From Clostridium sp. JN-1 (GTDB taxonomy: Bacteria; Bacillota; Clostridia; Clostridiales; Clostridiaceae), in the NCBI RefSeq assembly GCF_003718715.1, contig NZ_CP033465.1, positions 186,001-250,000 on the forward strand: 64,000 nt of DNA, given 5' to 3'. Positions 28,593 to 37,211 of this stretch are shown one piece after another. Position numbers and translations under genes: made by a program. Each line of letters begins with the position of its first letter. Position 1 is the stretch's first letter. Below the pieces are notes generated by a model. It was given only the letters and a program-made list of their open reading frames with translations. It made no database searches and was not told the origin of the DNA.

Positions 28593-28635
28593 TAAAATTA
28601 TTTTGTTAGTATAAAGTTATAAAAGAAAAAATCTA

Positions 28636-28672
28636 AGCATCTACTAAGTAAAAAAATAGTAGGTGCTTTTAT
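28636..28672 (+). terminator. Orphan Rho-independent terminator
   Basis: AGCATCTACTA (28636-28646) pairs with TAGTAGGTGCT (28657-28667) and is followed by TTTATT. No gene lies between it and the previous terminator. Confidence 0.7.
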
Positions 28673-28796
28673 TGTGATTAAATTTAATGAATATAACATC
28701 TAGTGTTAAATAGCATTAATAACAATAAAATTAGCTATACCTATTAACCTTTTACGTAGGTTTAATATAATATAGTTATAAGCAGGAGGTGAAGAA

Positions 28797-28934
28797 GTGA
28801 TATGGATAAGTAAATTAATAGCTTTAGTAATTTCAATACTAACAATTCGTCAAATTCAATTAACCAGTAGAAAGACGAAATTAGAAATTGAAAAACTAAA
28901 GCTAGAAATTAAAAAGCTGAGGAAAGGGAAATAA
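28797..28934 (+). CDS. Small membrane protein, 45 aa, unknown
   Basis: The frame GTG 28797 to TAA 28934 is preceded by a very strong AGGAGGTGA site at 28784-28792. The product has one hydrophobic helix (residues 2-18) and a basic/acidic heptad-like tail (KLEIEKLKLEIKKLRKGK). I do not recognise it; a small membrane regulator or holin/toxin-like peptide is conceivable. It is followed by a GAGGAAAG/CTTTCCTC hairpin (28919-28942) and by two further small genes in the same direction. Confidence 0.5.
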   Translation: MIWISKLIALVISILTIRQIQLTSRKTKLEIEKLKLEIKKLRKGK

Positions 28935-28982
28935 CTTTCCTCTCCACAATATTTTATTTACTTATCATTATACCACGGTAAT

Positions 28983-29123
28983 ATGAAAATATTAAATTAT
29001 TTTTTAATAACTTGTGTTGTAGTGATTATTGTTCTTGGGGGCAGACTTATAATACTTAAGATGGAAAAAAATAAATTAGAAGATGAAAAAAATAAATTAT
29101 TAAAAAAGCAAGATAAGGAGTAA
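28983..29123 (+). CDS. Small membrane protein, 46 aa, unknown
   Basis: The frame ATG 28983 to TAA 29121-29123 has a weak upstream site. The product has one hydrophobic helix (about 6-26) then a charged coiled-coil-like tail (MEKNKLEDEKNKLLKKQDKE), the same architecture as the 45-aa protein before it. The stop is 3 nt before the next ATG, and AAGGAG for that gene lies inside this one, suggesting a real coupled pair. Confidence 0.42.
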   Translation: MKILNYFLITCVVVIIVLGGRLIILKMEKNKLEDEKNKLLKKQDKE

Positions 29124-29126
29124 ATT

Positions 29127-29339
29127 ATGGATAGAGGGGAGTTAATAAAATTAATTAAAGATAATACTATGGATTCGAGCGAAGTTGCTAAATATTTAGG
29201 TATAAGTAAGCAAAGACTTTCTGATATGAATAGGCAGAGTAAACTTGTAGCAATAAAAAAAGGAATTTACTTAAAAGAAGATGTTGAAAAGAGAAAGTTA
29301 GAACAAAATGAGCTTAGGAAAAAATACTATAAGAGATAA
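29127..29339 (+). CDS. Small helix-turn-helix DNA-binding protein
   Basis: The 70-aa protein has a helix-turn-helix at about 17-45 (SSEVAKYLGISKQRLSDMNR) followed by a beta-wing-like KGIYLKEDVEKR and a basic tail, resembling MerR/excisionase-type small regulators of phage or mobile elements. AAGGAG precedes the ATG. It is the last of three tiny genes and is followed by a terminator. The target is unknown. Confidence 0.65.
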   Translation: MDRGELIKLIKDNTMDSSEVAKYLGISKQRLSDMNRQSKLVAIKKGIYLKEDVEKRKLEQNELRKKYYKR

Positions 29340-29344
29340 TTTTT

Positions 29345-29382
29345 AAGCCTAGCGGTGTTAATTCTGCTGGGCTTTATTTTTA
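29345..29382 (+). terminator. Rho-independent terminator of the small-gene cluster
   Basis: AAGCCTAGCGG (29345-29355) pairs with CTGCTGGGCTT (29364-29374, two G-U pairs) and is followed by TATTTTTA. Confidence 0.8.
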
Positions 29383-29553
29383 CATAAGATTGCATTAACC
29401 TAGGAATATTATTTTATGATAAAATTAATAGAAAGTCATTAATGGAGACTAATATGCAAATTGATAATATGATAACTTTTTTGAGACTATTATATTAATT
29501 TTATTACAAGTTATTTAAAATTATAATAAAAGCAAAAAAATATGTAAAAAATA

Positions 29554-29581
29554 TTGCATTTTTAAAAATACATGATATAAT
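29554..29581 (+). promoter_or_regulatory. Promoter of tRNA-Asn
   Basis: TTGCAT (29554-29559) and TATAAT (29576-29581) are spaced 16 bp, about 22 nt before the tRNA. Confidence 0.7.
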
Positions 29582-29602
29582 AATATATGTAAATTAAATT
29601 GT

Positions 29603-29677
29603 TCCGCGATAGCTCAACGGTGGAGCATTCGGCTGTTAACCGAAGGGTTGAAGGTTCGAATCCTTTTCGCGGAGCCA
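29603..29677 (+). tRNA. tRNA-Asn (GTT)
   Basis: The 75-nt cloverleaf has acceptor TCCGCGA/TCGCGGA, anticodon GTT and encoded CCA. Confidence 0.97.
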
Positions 29678-29704
29678 ATTTTATTTTTTTTTGAATAATT
29701 TTGA

Positions 29705-29732
29705 TTGACAATTATAAAAATAATGTTACAAT
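29705..29732 (+). promoter_or_regulatory. Promoter of the glyQS T-box leader
   Basis: TTGACA (29705-29710) and TACAAT (29727-29732) are spaced 16 bp. Confidence 0.7.
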
Positions 29733-29739
29733 AGATATA

Positions 29740-29930
29740 ATTAAATATTTCATAATGATAAAGAAAAGTAACTATAATGTCTTTAAAGAGAAATTGTGGG
29801 TGGTGGAAACAATTAGGGCCTTATTGTGAATGGAGCTTTTGAATGATAAGAAGAGAGTAGGACTTATGTCAAAAAGGGTGGAACCGCGGAAAAAGCTTTC
29901 GTCCCTTAAGATTAGGTTCTTTTTTTTATA
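29740..29930 (+). promoter_or_regulatory. T-box leader of glyQS
   Basis: The T-box sequence AGGGTGGAACCGCGG is present at 29875-29889, followed by the terminator arm CGTCCCTT and GGTTC plus eight T residues. Uncharged tRNA-Gly should stabilise the antiterminator and switch on synthesis. The specifier codon is not certain: GGA at 29832-29834 or GGC at 29817-29819 are candidates, both glycine codons. Confidence 0.92.
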
Positions 29931-29951
29931 TAATTTAAGGAGGTATTAGTA

Positions 29952-31343
29952 ATGAAAAATGAAAAAAGTATGGATAAAGTAGTAGCCTTATGTAAAAGTA
30001 GAGGTTTTGTATACCCTGGGTCAGATATATATGGAGGTCTTGCAAATACATGGGATTATGGTCCTATGGGAGTTGAACTAAAAAATAATGTAAAAAAGGC
30101 ATGGTGGCAGAAGTTTGTTCATGAAAGCAAATATAATGTTGGAATAGATGCTGCTATTTTAATGAATAAAGAAGTATGGGTTGCATCAGGCCATGTTGGA
30201 AACTTTTCAGATCCACTTATGGATTGTAAGGAATGCAAATCAAGATTTAGAGCAGATAAACTAGTAGAAAAACACATGACTGAAAGTGGAATAGAAGAGG
30301 CTAGTGCAGATGGCTGGAGTAATGAAAAATTAAAAAAGTATATCGATGATAATAATATCAACTGTCCTAGTTGTGGTAAACACAATTTTACAGATATAAG
30401 GCAATTTAATCTTATGTTTAAAACTTTTCAAGGTGTAACGGAAGATTCTAAATCCGAGACATTTTTAAGACCTGAAACTGCACAAGGCATATTTGTAAAT
30501 TTTAAGAATGTTCAAAGAACAACAAGAAAGAAAATCCCATTTGGTATAGCTCAGATAGGAAAATCTTTTAGAAATGAGATAACTCCAGGAAACTTTACTT
30601 TTAGAACTAGGGAATTTGAACAAATGGAATTAGAGTTTTTCTGCAAACCAGGAACAGATTTAGAATGGCATGATTACTGGAAAAAGCATACTTGGAATTT
30701 CTTACTAAGGCTTGGAATAGATGAAAAAAATATAAGATTTAGAGATCATAAAAAAGAAGAATTATCTCACTATAGTAAAGCAACTTCTGACATTGAGTAT
30801 CTGTTCCCATTTGGCTGGGGAGAATTATGGGGAGTTGCAGATAGAACTGATTATGATTTAAGGCAGCATCAAGAGCATTCTGGAAAAGATATGACTTATC
30901 TTGATCCAGTTACTAATGAAAGATATATACCATATTGTATAGAGCCATCAGTTGGAGCTGATAGAATTGTTCTTGCATTTTTAGTAGATGCTTATAATGA
31001 AGAAGAGTTAGAAAATGGAGATACAAGAACAGTATTACACCTGCATCCAGCTATAGCTCCATTTAAAGCAGCAGTACTTCCTCTTACTAAGAAGTTATCT
31101 GAAAAAGCTTCAGAAATTTATGATCAACTTAGACGTGATTTTAGTGTTGACTATGATGAAGCAGGAAGTATAGGTAAAAGATATAGAAGAGAAGATGAAG
31201 CAGGAACTCCTTATTGTATAACAGTAGACTTTGATACATTAGAGGATAATACAGTAACAGTTAGAGATAGAGATACTATGGAACAGTTTAGAATAAAAAT
31301 AGATGAAATTAAAGGATTCTTGAAAGAAAAGGTAGAATTTTAA
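29952..31343 (+). CDS. glyQS: Glycyl-tRNA synthetase, dimeric (eukaryote-like) type
   Basis: This enzyme charges tRNA-Gly. The 463-aa single-chain class II enzyme has [19 protein letters not shown] near the N-terminus (motif 1 region), two CxxC pairs in a zinc-like insertion (CKEC near 94 and CPSC near 138), motif 2 FRNEITPG and motif 3 [10 protein letters not shown], then the anticodon-binding domain from about 365. The ATG follows AAGGAGG. Its control by a glycine T-box fits an organism that also ferments glycine. Confidence 0.97.
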   Translation: MKNEKSMDKVVALCKSRGFVYPGSDIYGGLANTWDYGPMGVELKNNVKKAWWQKFVHESKYNVGIDAAILMNKEVWVASGHVGNFSDPLMDCKECKSRFRADKLVEKHMTESGIEEASADGWSNEKLKKYIDDNNINCPSCGKHNFTDIRQFNLMFKTFQGVTEDSKSETFLRPETAQGIFVNFKNVQRTTRKKIPFGIAQIGKSFRNEITPGNFTFRTREFEQMELEFFCKPGTDLEWHDYWKKHTWNFLLRLGIDEKNIRFRDHKKEELSHYSKATSDIEYLFPFGWGELWGVADRTDYDLRQHQEHSGKDMTYLDPVTNERYIPYCIEPSVGADRIVLAFLVDAYNEEELENGDTRTVLHLHPAIAPFKAAVLPLTKKLSEKASEIYDQLRRDFSVDYDEAGSIGKRYRREDEAGTPYCITVDFDTLEDNTVTVRDRDTMEQFRIKIDEIKGFLKEKVEF

Positions 31344-31354
31344 TATTAAAATAT

Positions 31355-31394
31355 AAAAAACAAGACCAGAGTTCAAAATCTGGTCTTGTTTTTT
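31355..31394 (+). terminator. Rho-independent terminator after glyQS
   Basis: A 16-bp perfect stem (31355-31370 with 31379-31394) encloses an 8-nt loop; the right arm is the T-tract. Confidence 0.88.
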
Positions 31395-31771
31395 ATATAA
31401 ATTACATAAATTTATACAAAAAACAAAATTACCGGATTTTTATCCGGTAAAATAGGGTTTAATCATGGGGATATGTTATATGTTTAATTAAAACTTGGGG
31501 AATTATATTAATGTTTCCTTACGGCACGATTATAGTATAGCATATGTTATCAACAAATTTCAACAATATAATCAAAATTGTTAAATTAAATATTTTCTAA
31601 CAATTCTGACCTAGCGATATATTGTTAAAATAAGTTCAAATTTAGTTGCATTTTGGATAAATATGTCTTAAAGCTGACTATTATAGCATTTGTAATATAT
31701 ATTAACTTTAAATGTTTCGGTAAAATATCTATAACTTAACAAATATTAAGAAGTAAAGACATAAATTTATT
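31395..31771. other. Gene-free interval between glyQS and tRNA-Leu
   Basis: Apart from the candidate minus-strand RNA and its promoter (31429-31556) the stretch is AT-rich with no credible gene on either strand. Confidence 0.5.
31424..31527 (-). ncRNA. Candidate minus-strand small RNA with C-rich motifs
   Basis: On the minus strand TTGTTG (31556-31551) and TATAAT (31534-31529), 16 bp apart, form a promoter. About 100 nt downstream a stem TTACCGGAT/ATCCGGTAA (31450-31429) is followed by ATTTTGTTTTTT, an intrinsic terminator. No open frame is present. Reading 5'-3', the RNA carries TTCCCCAAG, ATCCCCATG and AAACCCTA, unpaired-looking C-rich stretches complementary to Shine-Dalgarno sequences. 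This is the architecture of a trans-acting small RNA. It was not matched to any known family. Confidence 0.5.
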
Positions 31772-31801
31772 TTGCAATGATAATATAGATTGTGATATAA
31801 T
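31772..31801 (+). promoter_or_regulatory. Promoter of tRNA-Leu
   Basis: TTGCAA (31772-31777) and TATAAT (31796-31801) are spaced 18 bp. Confidence 0.65.
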
Positions 31802-31813
31802 AATATCGTTCAT

Positions 31814-31900
31814 GCGGATATGGCGGAATTGGCAGACGCGCTAGATTCAGGTTCTAGTGAGGGAAACTTCATGCAGGTTCAAGTCCTGTTATCCGCACCA
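31814..31900 (+). tRNA. tRNA-Leu (CAG)
   Basis: The 87-nt class II tRNA has acceptor GCGGATA/TATCCGC, anticodon loop TTCAGGT (CAG), a long variable arm and encoded CCA. Confidence 0.96.
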
Positions 31901-31902
31901 AG

Positions 31903-31942
31903 AGCCTTGTGAAATCAACATTTCACGGGGCTTTTATTTTTT
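31903..31942 (+). terminator. Terminator after tRNA-Leu
   Basis: AGCCTTGTGAAAT pairs with ATTTCACGGGGCT around a CAAC loop and is followed by TTTATTTTTTTT. Confidence 0.85.
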
Positions 31943-32155
31943 TTATAATTTATTAAAAGTACTAAAAACTCTCATAAGATTCTTTAAAAATTTTTTATAG
32001 AATTAACGAGGGTTTTTATTAATTAAAAGTAATAATAAAGTATTAAGTTATATTGACGGAAACCAATGTATAGCATAATATGTAAATAGATGTTCAAACG
32101 TATATATATTTATATATTAAATTAAAGCAGCTGCGGAAGTGTTGGAGGCGTTAAT

Positions 32156-33070
32156 ATGTTAGATTTTTTAAGAAAAGAGGGAATTAGTGAAAATCTAATT
32201 ACTGAAATAGAACGTTATCAAAATTTTTATAATGTGAATCCCGATATAAGATATAGAATACCAAAACCTAAATATAATTATTACGGAAAAGAAATTTGGG
32301 AGGAAGCAATTACAGCTCTTCTCTGTGGTGAAAACCTTCTCCTTGTTGGTCCTAAAGCAAGTGGAAAAAACGTTTTTGCAGAAAACCTAGCAGCTGCGTT
32401 TCAAAGACCAAGCTGGGATATTTCCTTTCACGTTAACACAGATTTTTCATCTCTTATTGGTTCTGATACATTTAAAAACGGACAAGTTGTTTGGAGGCAT
32501 GGTCCTATTTATGAATGTGCAGTACTAGGAGGTTTTGGAGTCCTTGATGAAATTAATATGGCAAGGAATGAATCTATTGCACTTCTTCATGCTGCATTAG
32601 ATTTTCGAAGAATTATTGATATACCTGGTTATGATAAGATTCCTCTAGAAAATGCAACTAGATTTATTGCTACGATGAATTATGGATATGCAGGTACAAG
32701 AGAAGTTAATGAAGCTTTGGTTTCACGTTTTATGGTTATTGAAATGCCAACTATTTCTTCCGAGAATCTTATGAAGTTACTTAAACGAGAATTTCCTAAT
32801 ATGAATAATAAATATATTAAACAATTTGCAGGACTATTTCAGGATCTTCAAGACAAAAGTGAAAATTCGGAGATTTCCACGAAATCCGTGGATCTAAGAG
32901 GTCTCATTTCTTCCATTCATCTTATAGATAAGGGTCTTGAAGCATCTAGAGCACTCAAGATGGGCATTACAAATAAATCTTTTGATAACTTTGAAAGAGA
33001 GCTTATAGAAGATGTTATTAGTCTCAGGATACCCAAAAATGTGAAAAGAGGTGAAATTTTTATAGATTGA
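32156..33070 (+). CDS. MoxR-family AAA+ ATPase
   Basis: This 304-aa AAA+ protein is of the MoxR/CbbQ type, a class that works with a VWA partner as a chaperone to insert metals or remodel enzymes. Walker A is at 65-72 and reads GPKASGKN, with Asn72 where Thr/Ser is usual. Walker B GGFGVLDEINMA and sensor 1 FIATMNYGYAGTREVNEAL are intact, and the arginine-rich LVSRF follows. GGAGG precedes the ATG. Its stop overlaps the start of the VWA gene, so the two are translationally coupled. The substrate is unknown. Confidence 0.85.
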   Translation: MLDFLRKEGISENLITEIERYQNFYNVNPDIRYRIPKPKYNYYGKEIWEEAITALLCGENLLLVGPKASGKNVFAENLAAAFQRPSWDISFHVNTDFSSLIGSDTFKNGQVVWRHGPIYECAVLGGFGVLDEINMARNESIALLHAALDFRRIIDIPGYDKIPLENATRFIATMNYGYAGTREVNEALVSRFMVIEMPTISSENLMKLLKREFPNMNNKYIKQFAGLFQDLQDKSENSEISTKSVDLRGLISSIHLIDKGLEASRALKMGITNKSFDNFERELIEDVISLRIPKNVKRGEIFID

Positions 33071-34776
33071 CTATGCAAGAAGAAAACAAGGAAATAAAAA
33101 AAGCTGATAATATTATATGGAACGCTTCATCTGATTACTCATTTGATTCAGAAATCAAGGTATATGATGAAGATGGAAAGGCTGATCTTTACTTAAATTA
33201 TATTATCGGAGCTGTTCATAAATATTATGATTATTCACTTCTAAAAAGTTTTTTCAATTACCTTAAAAAAGATACTAATCATGCATTGCTAGAAGAATTA
33301 ACTTGGATAGGTTTAGAAAACTGCACTTATAAAAAGGCAAAAGATGAACGACTAGTTCTTGAAAATCTGCGAAGAAATTATTCAAAAAAATTTCTTGATA
33401 AATGTAATCCAGATTTAGCTGTTGACATTATAGATGAAATCAAGATAGCTTATTTTCAGCGGATATTGGGTCAAAAACCTAAAACAACAAAATTAGTGCT
33501 TAACATTTTAAATTATTTAGAGTTTGATGAGAACATGGATACGAAACAGATTATATCTCGTATGAATGAGATTATAAAAGTTTATTTCAAATATAAACCT
33601 GCTCACAGTGAGGAAAAAAGTGTACCAAAAAAATTTAAAAAAAACAAAAGCATTTTTCAAATAGATAGTAAGCAGTTGAGCTCCTGGCACAATTCATTTT
33701 TTAAACGTTTTAATTCAATGGCTGTTGAATTAAAAAGAGCTTTTAGTTGGTTTAAATCCATGAATCAAAGTAATTCAGATGAGATAAAGTTTATACAAGG
33801 ATATTATGGGTCATCAATTCTACAAGAACTGCAGGCAAAGGCTTTTGAAGAGGTTCTGTGTGTTGGAAACCATAAAAATTGTCACATCCATTTTACAAGA
33901 GGGGATTTTGACGTTAATGTTAGGGTCAATAAGAATGCAGCTGAACATAGAAATGATGTTTTAAAACAGAGAGAAAAAAATAATGCAAATTATAACGAAA
34001 ACCTTGCGAGAAACAATAATAGTATTTTAAAGCTGACGAACAAAATTAGAAATGTTATGCTTGTCAATCGCGAGTTTTCCTGCAGAGCGGAGACGGGGAA
34101 ATTTATAGCAGGAAACGTCTGGAGAAATCTTTATCTTTATGATAATAAGATTTTTATAAAAAGTTTTAAAAATGATGCTAAAAATTTAACTGTGGATATA
34201 ATGTTAGATGCATCGCTATCACAGACAAAGCGTCAGGAAGTTATTGCAGCAGAGGGGTATATTATAGCTGAAAGCCTTACACGCTGTCAAATCCCTGTAA
34301 GAGTCTACTCCTTTTGCAGTCTTAAAAATTATACAATTATTAACCTTTTCCGTGATTACAACGAAACTAACAAAAATAGTAAGATTTTTGATTATAATGC
34401 TTCAGGATGCAATAGAGACGGTTTATCTGTACGTACTGCACTTTATATGATGAAAAGTTTAAAATGTGAAAATAAAATACTAATAGTCCTATCTGATGGA
34501 AGACCTAATGATATGCAGTGCATACAAGACAGCGAAACTAATCGTGCTGAATATGATTATGCAGGTGTCATGGGTGTAAATGATACTGCTTTGGAAGTGA
34601 GAAGAGGTCGTCAGGATGGAGTTTCTATCCTTGGTATTTTCACAGGGAGTGATGAGGATTTTCCTGCCGCAAAAAAGATATATGGACACAACTTAGTTCA
34701 TATAAAATCTTCAGAAAGGTTTGCTGATACAGTAGGAGTTATGTTAGAAAATGAATTAAATAATATGTATGATTGA
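33067..34776 (+). CDS. VWA-domain protein (CobT/NorD-like), partner of the MoxR ATPase
   Basis: The N-terminal 370 residues of this 569-aa protein are mostly helical without a known motif. The C-terminal third is a von Willebrand A domain with a full MIDAS: DASLS (DxSxS) in VDIMLDASLSQ, a threonine in LSVRTAL and the aspartate in LIVLSDGRPND. Such proteins pair with MoxR ATPases. The start is TTG 33067, overlapping the upstream TGA; ATG 33073 is an alternative. No obvious client enzyme is adjacent. Confidence 0.82.
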   Translation: MTMQEENKEIKKADNIIWNASSDYSFDSEIKVYDEDGKADLYLNYIIGAVHKYYDYSLLKSFFNYLKKDTNHALLEELTWIGLENCTYKKAKDERLVLENLRRNYSKKFLDKCNPDLAVDIIDEIKIAYFQRILGQKPKTTKLVLNILNYLEFDENMDTKQIISRMNEIIKVYFKYKPAHSEEKSVPKKFKKNKSIFQIDSKQLSSWHNSFFKRFNSMAVELKRAFSWFKSMNQSNSDEIKFIQGYYGSSILQELQAKAFEEVLCVGNHKNCHIHFTRGDFDVNVRVNKNAAEHRNDVLKQREKNNANYNENLARNNNSILKLTNKIRNVMLVNREFSCRAETGKFIAGNVWRNLYLYDNKIFIKSFKNDAKNLTVDIMLDASLSQTKRQEVIAAEGYIIAESLTRCQIPVRVYSFCSLKNYTIINLFRDYNETNKNSKIFDYNASGCNRDGLSVRTALYMMKSLKCENKILIVLSDGRPNDMQCIQDSETNRAEYDYAGVMGVNDTALEVRRGRQDGVSILGIFTGSDEDFPAAKKIYGHNLVHIKSSERFADTVGVMLENELNNMYD

Positions 34777-34962
34777 GTAAAAACTTTACGGAATCATATT
34801 AATAGGAGAAGCCTATAATTTTTTTAACATATAGTAAATTGATACGACCAATACATTTATAACAATTGATTATTATTTTATTTCATATTATAATAAGTTT
34901 ACAGATAACTTTATACAGGTATTTACTTAAATGTAAATAAATTAATAAACATGAGAGTTTTG

Positions 34963-34981
34963 AGCAGGGTAAATTCCTGCT
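34963..34981 (+). repeat. Small hairpin in the cwlD upstream region
   Basis: AGCAGG (34963-34968) pairs with CCTGCT (34976-34981) around a 7-nt loop, about 50 nt before cwlD. Its role is unknown. The sequence GTAAAT-CCTGCTG is shared loosely with 28541-28553. Confidence 0.4.
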
Positions 34982-35029
34982 GATAAATGTATATTAGAAA
35001 TTGAATAACGATGGATTAGGAGGATTAAA

Positions 35030-35758
35030 ATGAGAATTGCAAACAGAAAAAAGTTTATGCTTTCCTGTATTTTTTTTACTTTATTATCGTTATTGTTTGG
35101 GAAAAATCAAGTTTTGTGCAATGGGGGTTCTACTGTAAAAGGACAAGCTGTTATGGCATCAAGTAAAGATAAAGGGGTTTTAATTAAGCATAAACAGGAG
35201 AATAATAAATATACTATAGTTCTAGATGCAGGTCATGGTGGTGTTGACAATGGTACTAGCTATGGAAATATGTACGAGAAAAACTTGACTCTAAAAATAG
35301 TTAAATATGCACAAGAATATCTTGAAAATGAGGGATATAACGTTGCGCTTACAAGAAATAGTGATGTACTTGTGCCATTAAAAGAAATAGGCAGCAGAGT
35401 AAATGCGGCAAATGGAGATGTATTTGTTTCTGTTCATATTAATTCAATTAATGATACAGATTTTAATGGTATTACTACATTATACTATGATCCAAAAGGA
35501 TATCAAACTAATCAGAGGATAAAATTGTCGGAGATATTAGAAAATCAAGCAGTTAAGTCTGACAATTGGAACAGTAAAGGAATAAAGAAACAAAATGTGG
35601 CTGTACTTAGATATAGTAAGATACCTTGTGCTTTAGTTGAGTGTGGTTTTATAACAAATAAGGATGATAGGGACAAGCTATCTAAGGATAGTGTTCTTAA
35701 AAATTTAGCACAGAATATCTCTGATGGTATAATAAAATATCTTGATAGTGGTAAGTGA
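35030..35758 (+). CDS. cwlD: N-acetylmuramoyl-L-alanine amidase, CwlD type
   Basis: The 242-aa amidase_3 enzyme has a signal peptide (about residues 8-30). The zinc site residues are visible in VLDAGHGGVDNG, the Glu in MYEKNLTL, SVHINS and the catalytic Glu in LVECGFITN. CwlD removes stem peptides in the spore cortex so that muramic-delta-lactam can be made for germination. Length and single-domain layout without wall-binding repeats fit CwlD better than vegetative autolysins. AGGAGG precedes the ATG. Confidence 0.85.
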   Translation: MRIANRKKFMLSCIFFTLLSLLFGKNQVLCNGGSTVKGQAVMASSKDKGVLIKHKQENNKYTIVLDAGHGGVDNGTSYGNMYEKNLTLKIVKYAQEYLENEGYNVALTRNSDVLVPLKEIGSRVNAANGDVFVSVHINSINDTDFNGITTLYYDPKGYQTNQRIKLSEILENQAVKSDNWNSKGIKKQNVAVLRYSKIPCALVECGFITNKDDRDKLSKDSVLKNLAQNISDGIIKYLDSGK

Positions 35759-35888
35759 CAAGCTGTATAAGTTAGTAAGTTTTCTTTTACCACTTTCTCT
35801 TTACTCTTTAGATGTTATGGGGTAATATATTAAGAAGAGTTTTATAAGAATAAATAATTTTATTGGTTATTGAAAAGGAGGACTTGTG

Positions 35889-36356
35889 GTGAGTTTAAAT
35901 ATAGTATTATTTCAGCCAGAAATACCGCAAAATACTGGCAATATAGCAAGAACTTGTGTTCTTACTGGTAGTAAACTTCATCTTATAAAACCATTGGGCT
36001 TTAGTTTAGATGAAAAACATTTAAGGAGAGCAGGACTTGATTATTGGCCTTATCTAGATTTAAGTATATATGAGTCATATGAAGAATTAAGAGAAAAATA
36101 TAAGAATTCAACATTTTATTTTTCTACAACTCATGGAGAAAATTTTTATCATGAAGCTAATTTTAAAGATGGCGATTTTATTGTTTTTGGTAGAGAATCC
36201 TGTGGATTGCCAGATTATATAAGAGAAAGTGATCCTAAAAGATGTATAAGAGTACCAATGATAAATACAACGACACGTTCGCTGAACTTATCAAATACAG
36301 TTGCTATAGTGGCATATGAAGCATTAAGACAGATGAACTTTCCGATTATGAAGTAG
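35889..36356 (+). CDS. trmL: tRNA (cytidine/uridine-2'-O-)-methyltransferase TrmL
   Basis: This 155-aa minimal SPOUT methyltransferase modifies the wobble base (position 34) of tRNA-Leu isoacceptors using SAM. The N-terminus LNIVLFQPEIPQNTGNIART is diagnostic; the knot is formed by VFGRESCGLPD and RVPMINTTTRSLNLSNTVAIV. The GTG at 35889 is better spaced from AAGGAGG than the GTG at 35886. Confidence 0.95.
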   Translation: MSLNIVLFQPEIPQNTGNIARTCVLTGSKLHLIKPLGFSLDEKHLRRAGLDYWPYLDLSIYESYEELREKYKNSTFYFSTTHGENFYHEANFKDGDFIVFGRESCGLPDYIRESDPKRCIRVPMINTTTRSLNLSNTVAIVAYEALRQMNFPIMK

Positions 36357-36371
36357 GAAGGAAGCGAATCA

Positions 36372-37211
36372 ATGGAAAAAATAAAAATAATTACAGATAG
36401 TACTTCAGATTTACCAGTTAATATAATAAAAAAATATGATATTGAAGTCCTTCCGCTAATTGTCAATGTTGAAGGTAAAAGCTATAGGGATGAATTGGAT
36501 ATAAATTTAATTGGGCTTTTTAAGAAAATGGATAATAGCAGTGAATTTCCGACTACTTCACAAGTTAATCCTCAAAGGTTTATGGATTGTTATAAAAAGT
36601 ATTTAGATGAAGGATTTAAGATAATATCAATACATATATCATCAAAGTTTAGCGGTACATATCAATCAGCATGCATAGCTAAAGATACATTGCAAAGCCA
36701 AGATATAACTATAATAGATAGTTTAAATGTGACTTCAGGATTGGGTATTTTAGTTATAAAAGCTGCTAAACTTAAGGAAAAGGGTTATGAAGTTAAAAAA
36801 ATAGAAGAATCTATATTGGAAACTATTCCGCATGTTAAAAGTGCATTAGTATTTGATACTTTGGAGTATCTTGTCAAGGGTGGAAGGCTGTCCAAAACCG
36901 CTGGGATCATAGGAAGTATACTTGATATAAAATTGATATTAGAAATAAAAGACGGTGAGCTTGTTGTTATAGATAAAGTTAGAGGAAGCAGAAAAGCTGT
37001 GAGAATCATACTTGAATATTTAAGCAAAAAAAATATGAAAAAAGATGATAGTGCTGTACTTGTACATGCTAAAAATAAAGATGTACTTGAAATATTGAGA
37101 AGAGAATTGCAGTTAAAAGTTGACGGCCTTATAGAATGTACTGTAGGGTGTGTAGTAGGAATACATGCAGGACCGCGTGCCTGTGCAATATTTTTTGTAG
37201 AGGATTATTAA
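36372..37211 (+). CDS. DegV family fatty-acid-binding protein (FakB-like)
   Basis: This 279-aa protein of the DegV fold binds a fatty acid between its two domains and, in characterised members (FakB), presents it to the kinase FakA for phosphorylation. Signatures are ITDSTSDLP at the N-terminus, TTSQVNP, HISSKFSGTYQSA and a C-terminal VGCVVGIHAGP. It starts 16 nt after trmL with GGAAGG. Several DegV paralogues per genome are usual, so the exact ligand is unknown. Confidence 0.9.
   Translation: MEKIKIITDSTSDLPVNIIKKYDIEVLPLIVNVEGKSYRDELDINLIGLFKKMDNSSEFPTTSQVNPQRFMDCYKKYLDEGFKIISIHISSKFSGTYQSACIAKDTLQSQDITIIDSLNVTSGLGILVIKAAKLKEKGYEVKKIEESILETIPHVKSALVFDTLEYLVKGGRLSKTAGIIGSILDIKLILEIKDGELVVIDKVRGSRKAVRIILEYLSKKNMKKDDSAVLVHAKNKDVLEILRRELQLKVDGLIECTVGCVVGIHAGPRACAIFFVEDY

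Noticed and set aside
34963-34984. Repeat family linking 34963-34984 and 28535-28556 (both contain GTAAAT followed by CCTGCTG)
   Set aside because: The shared stretch is short, the hairpins pair differently, and chance similarity is likely.
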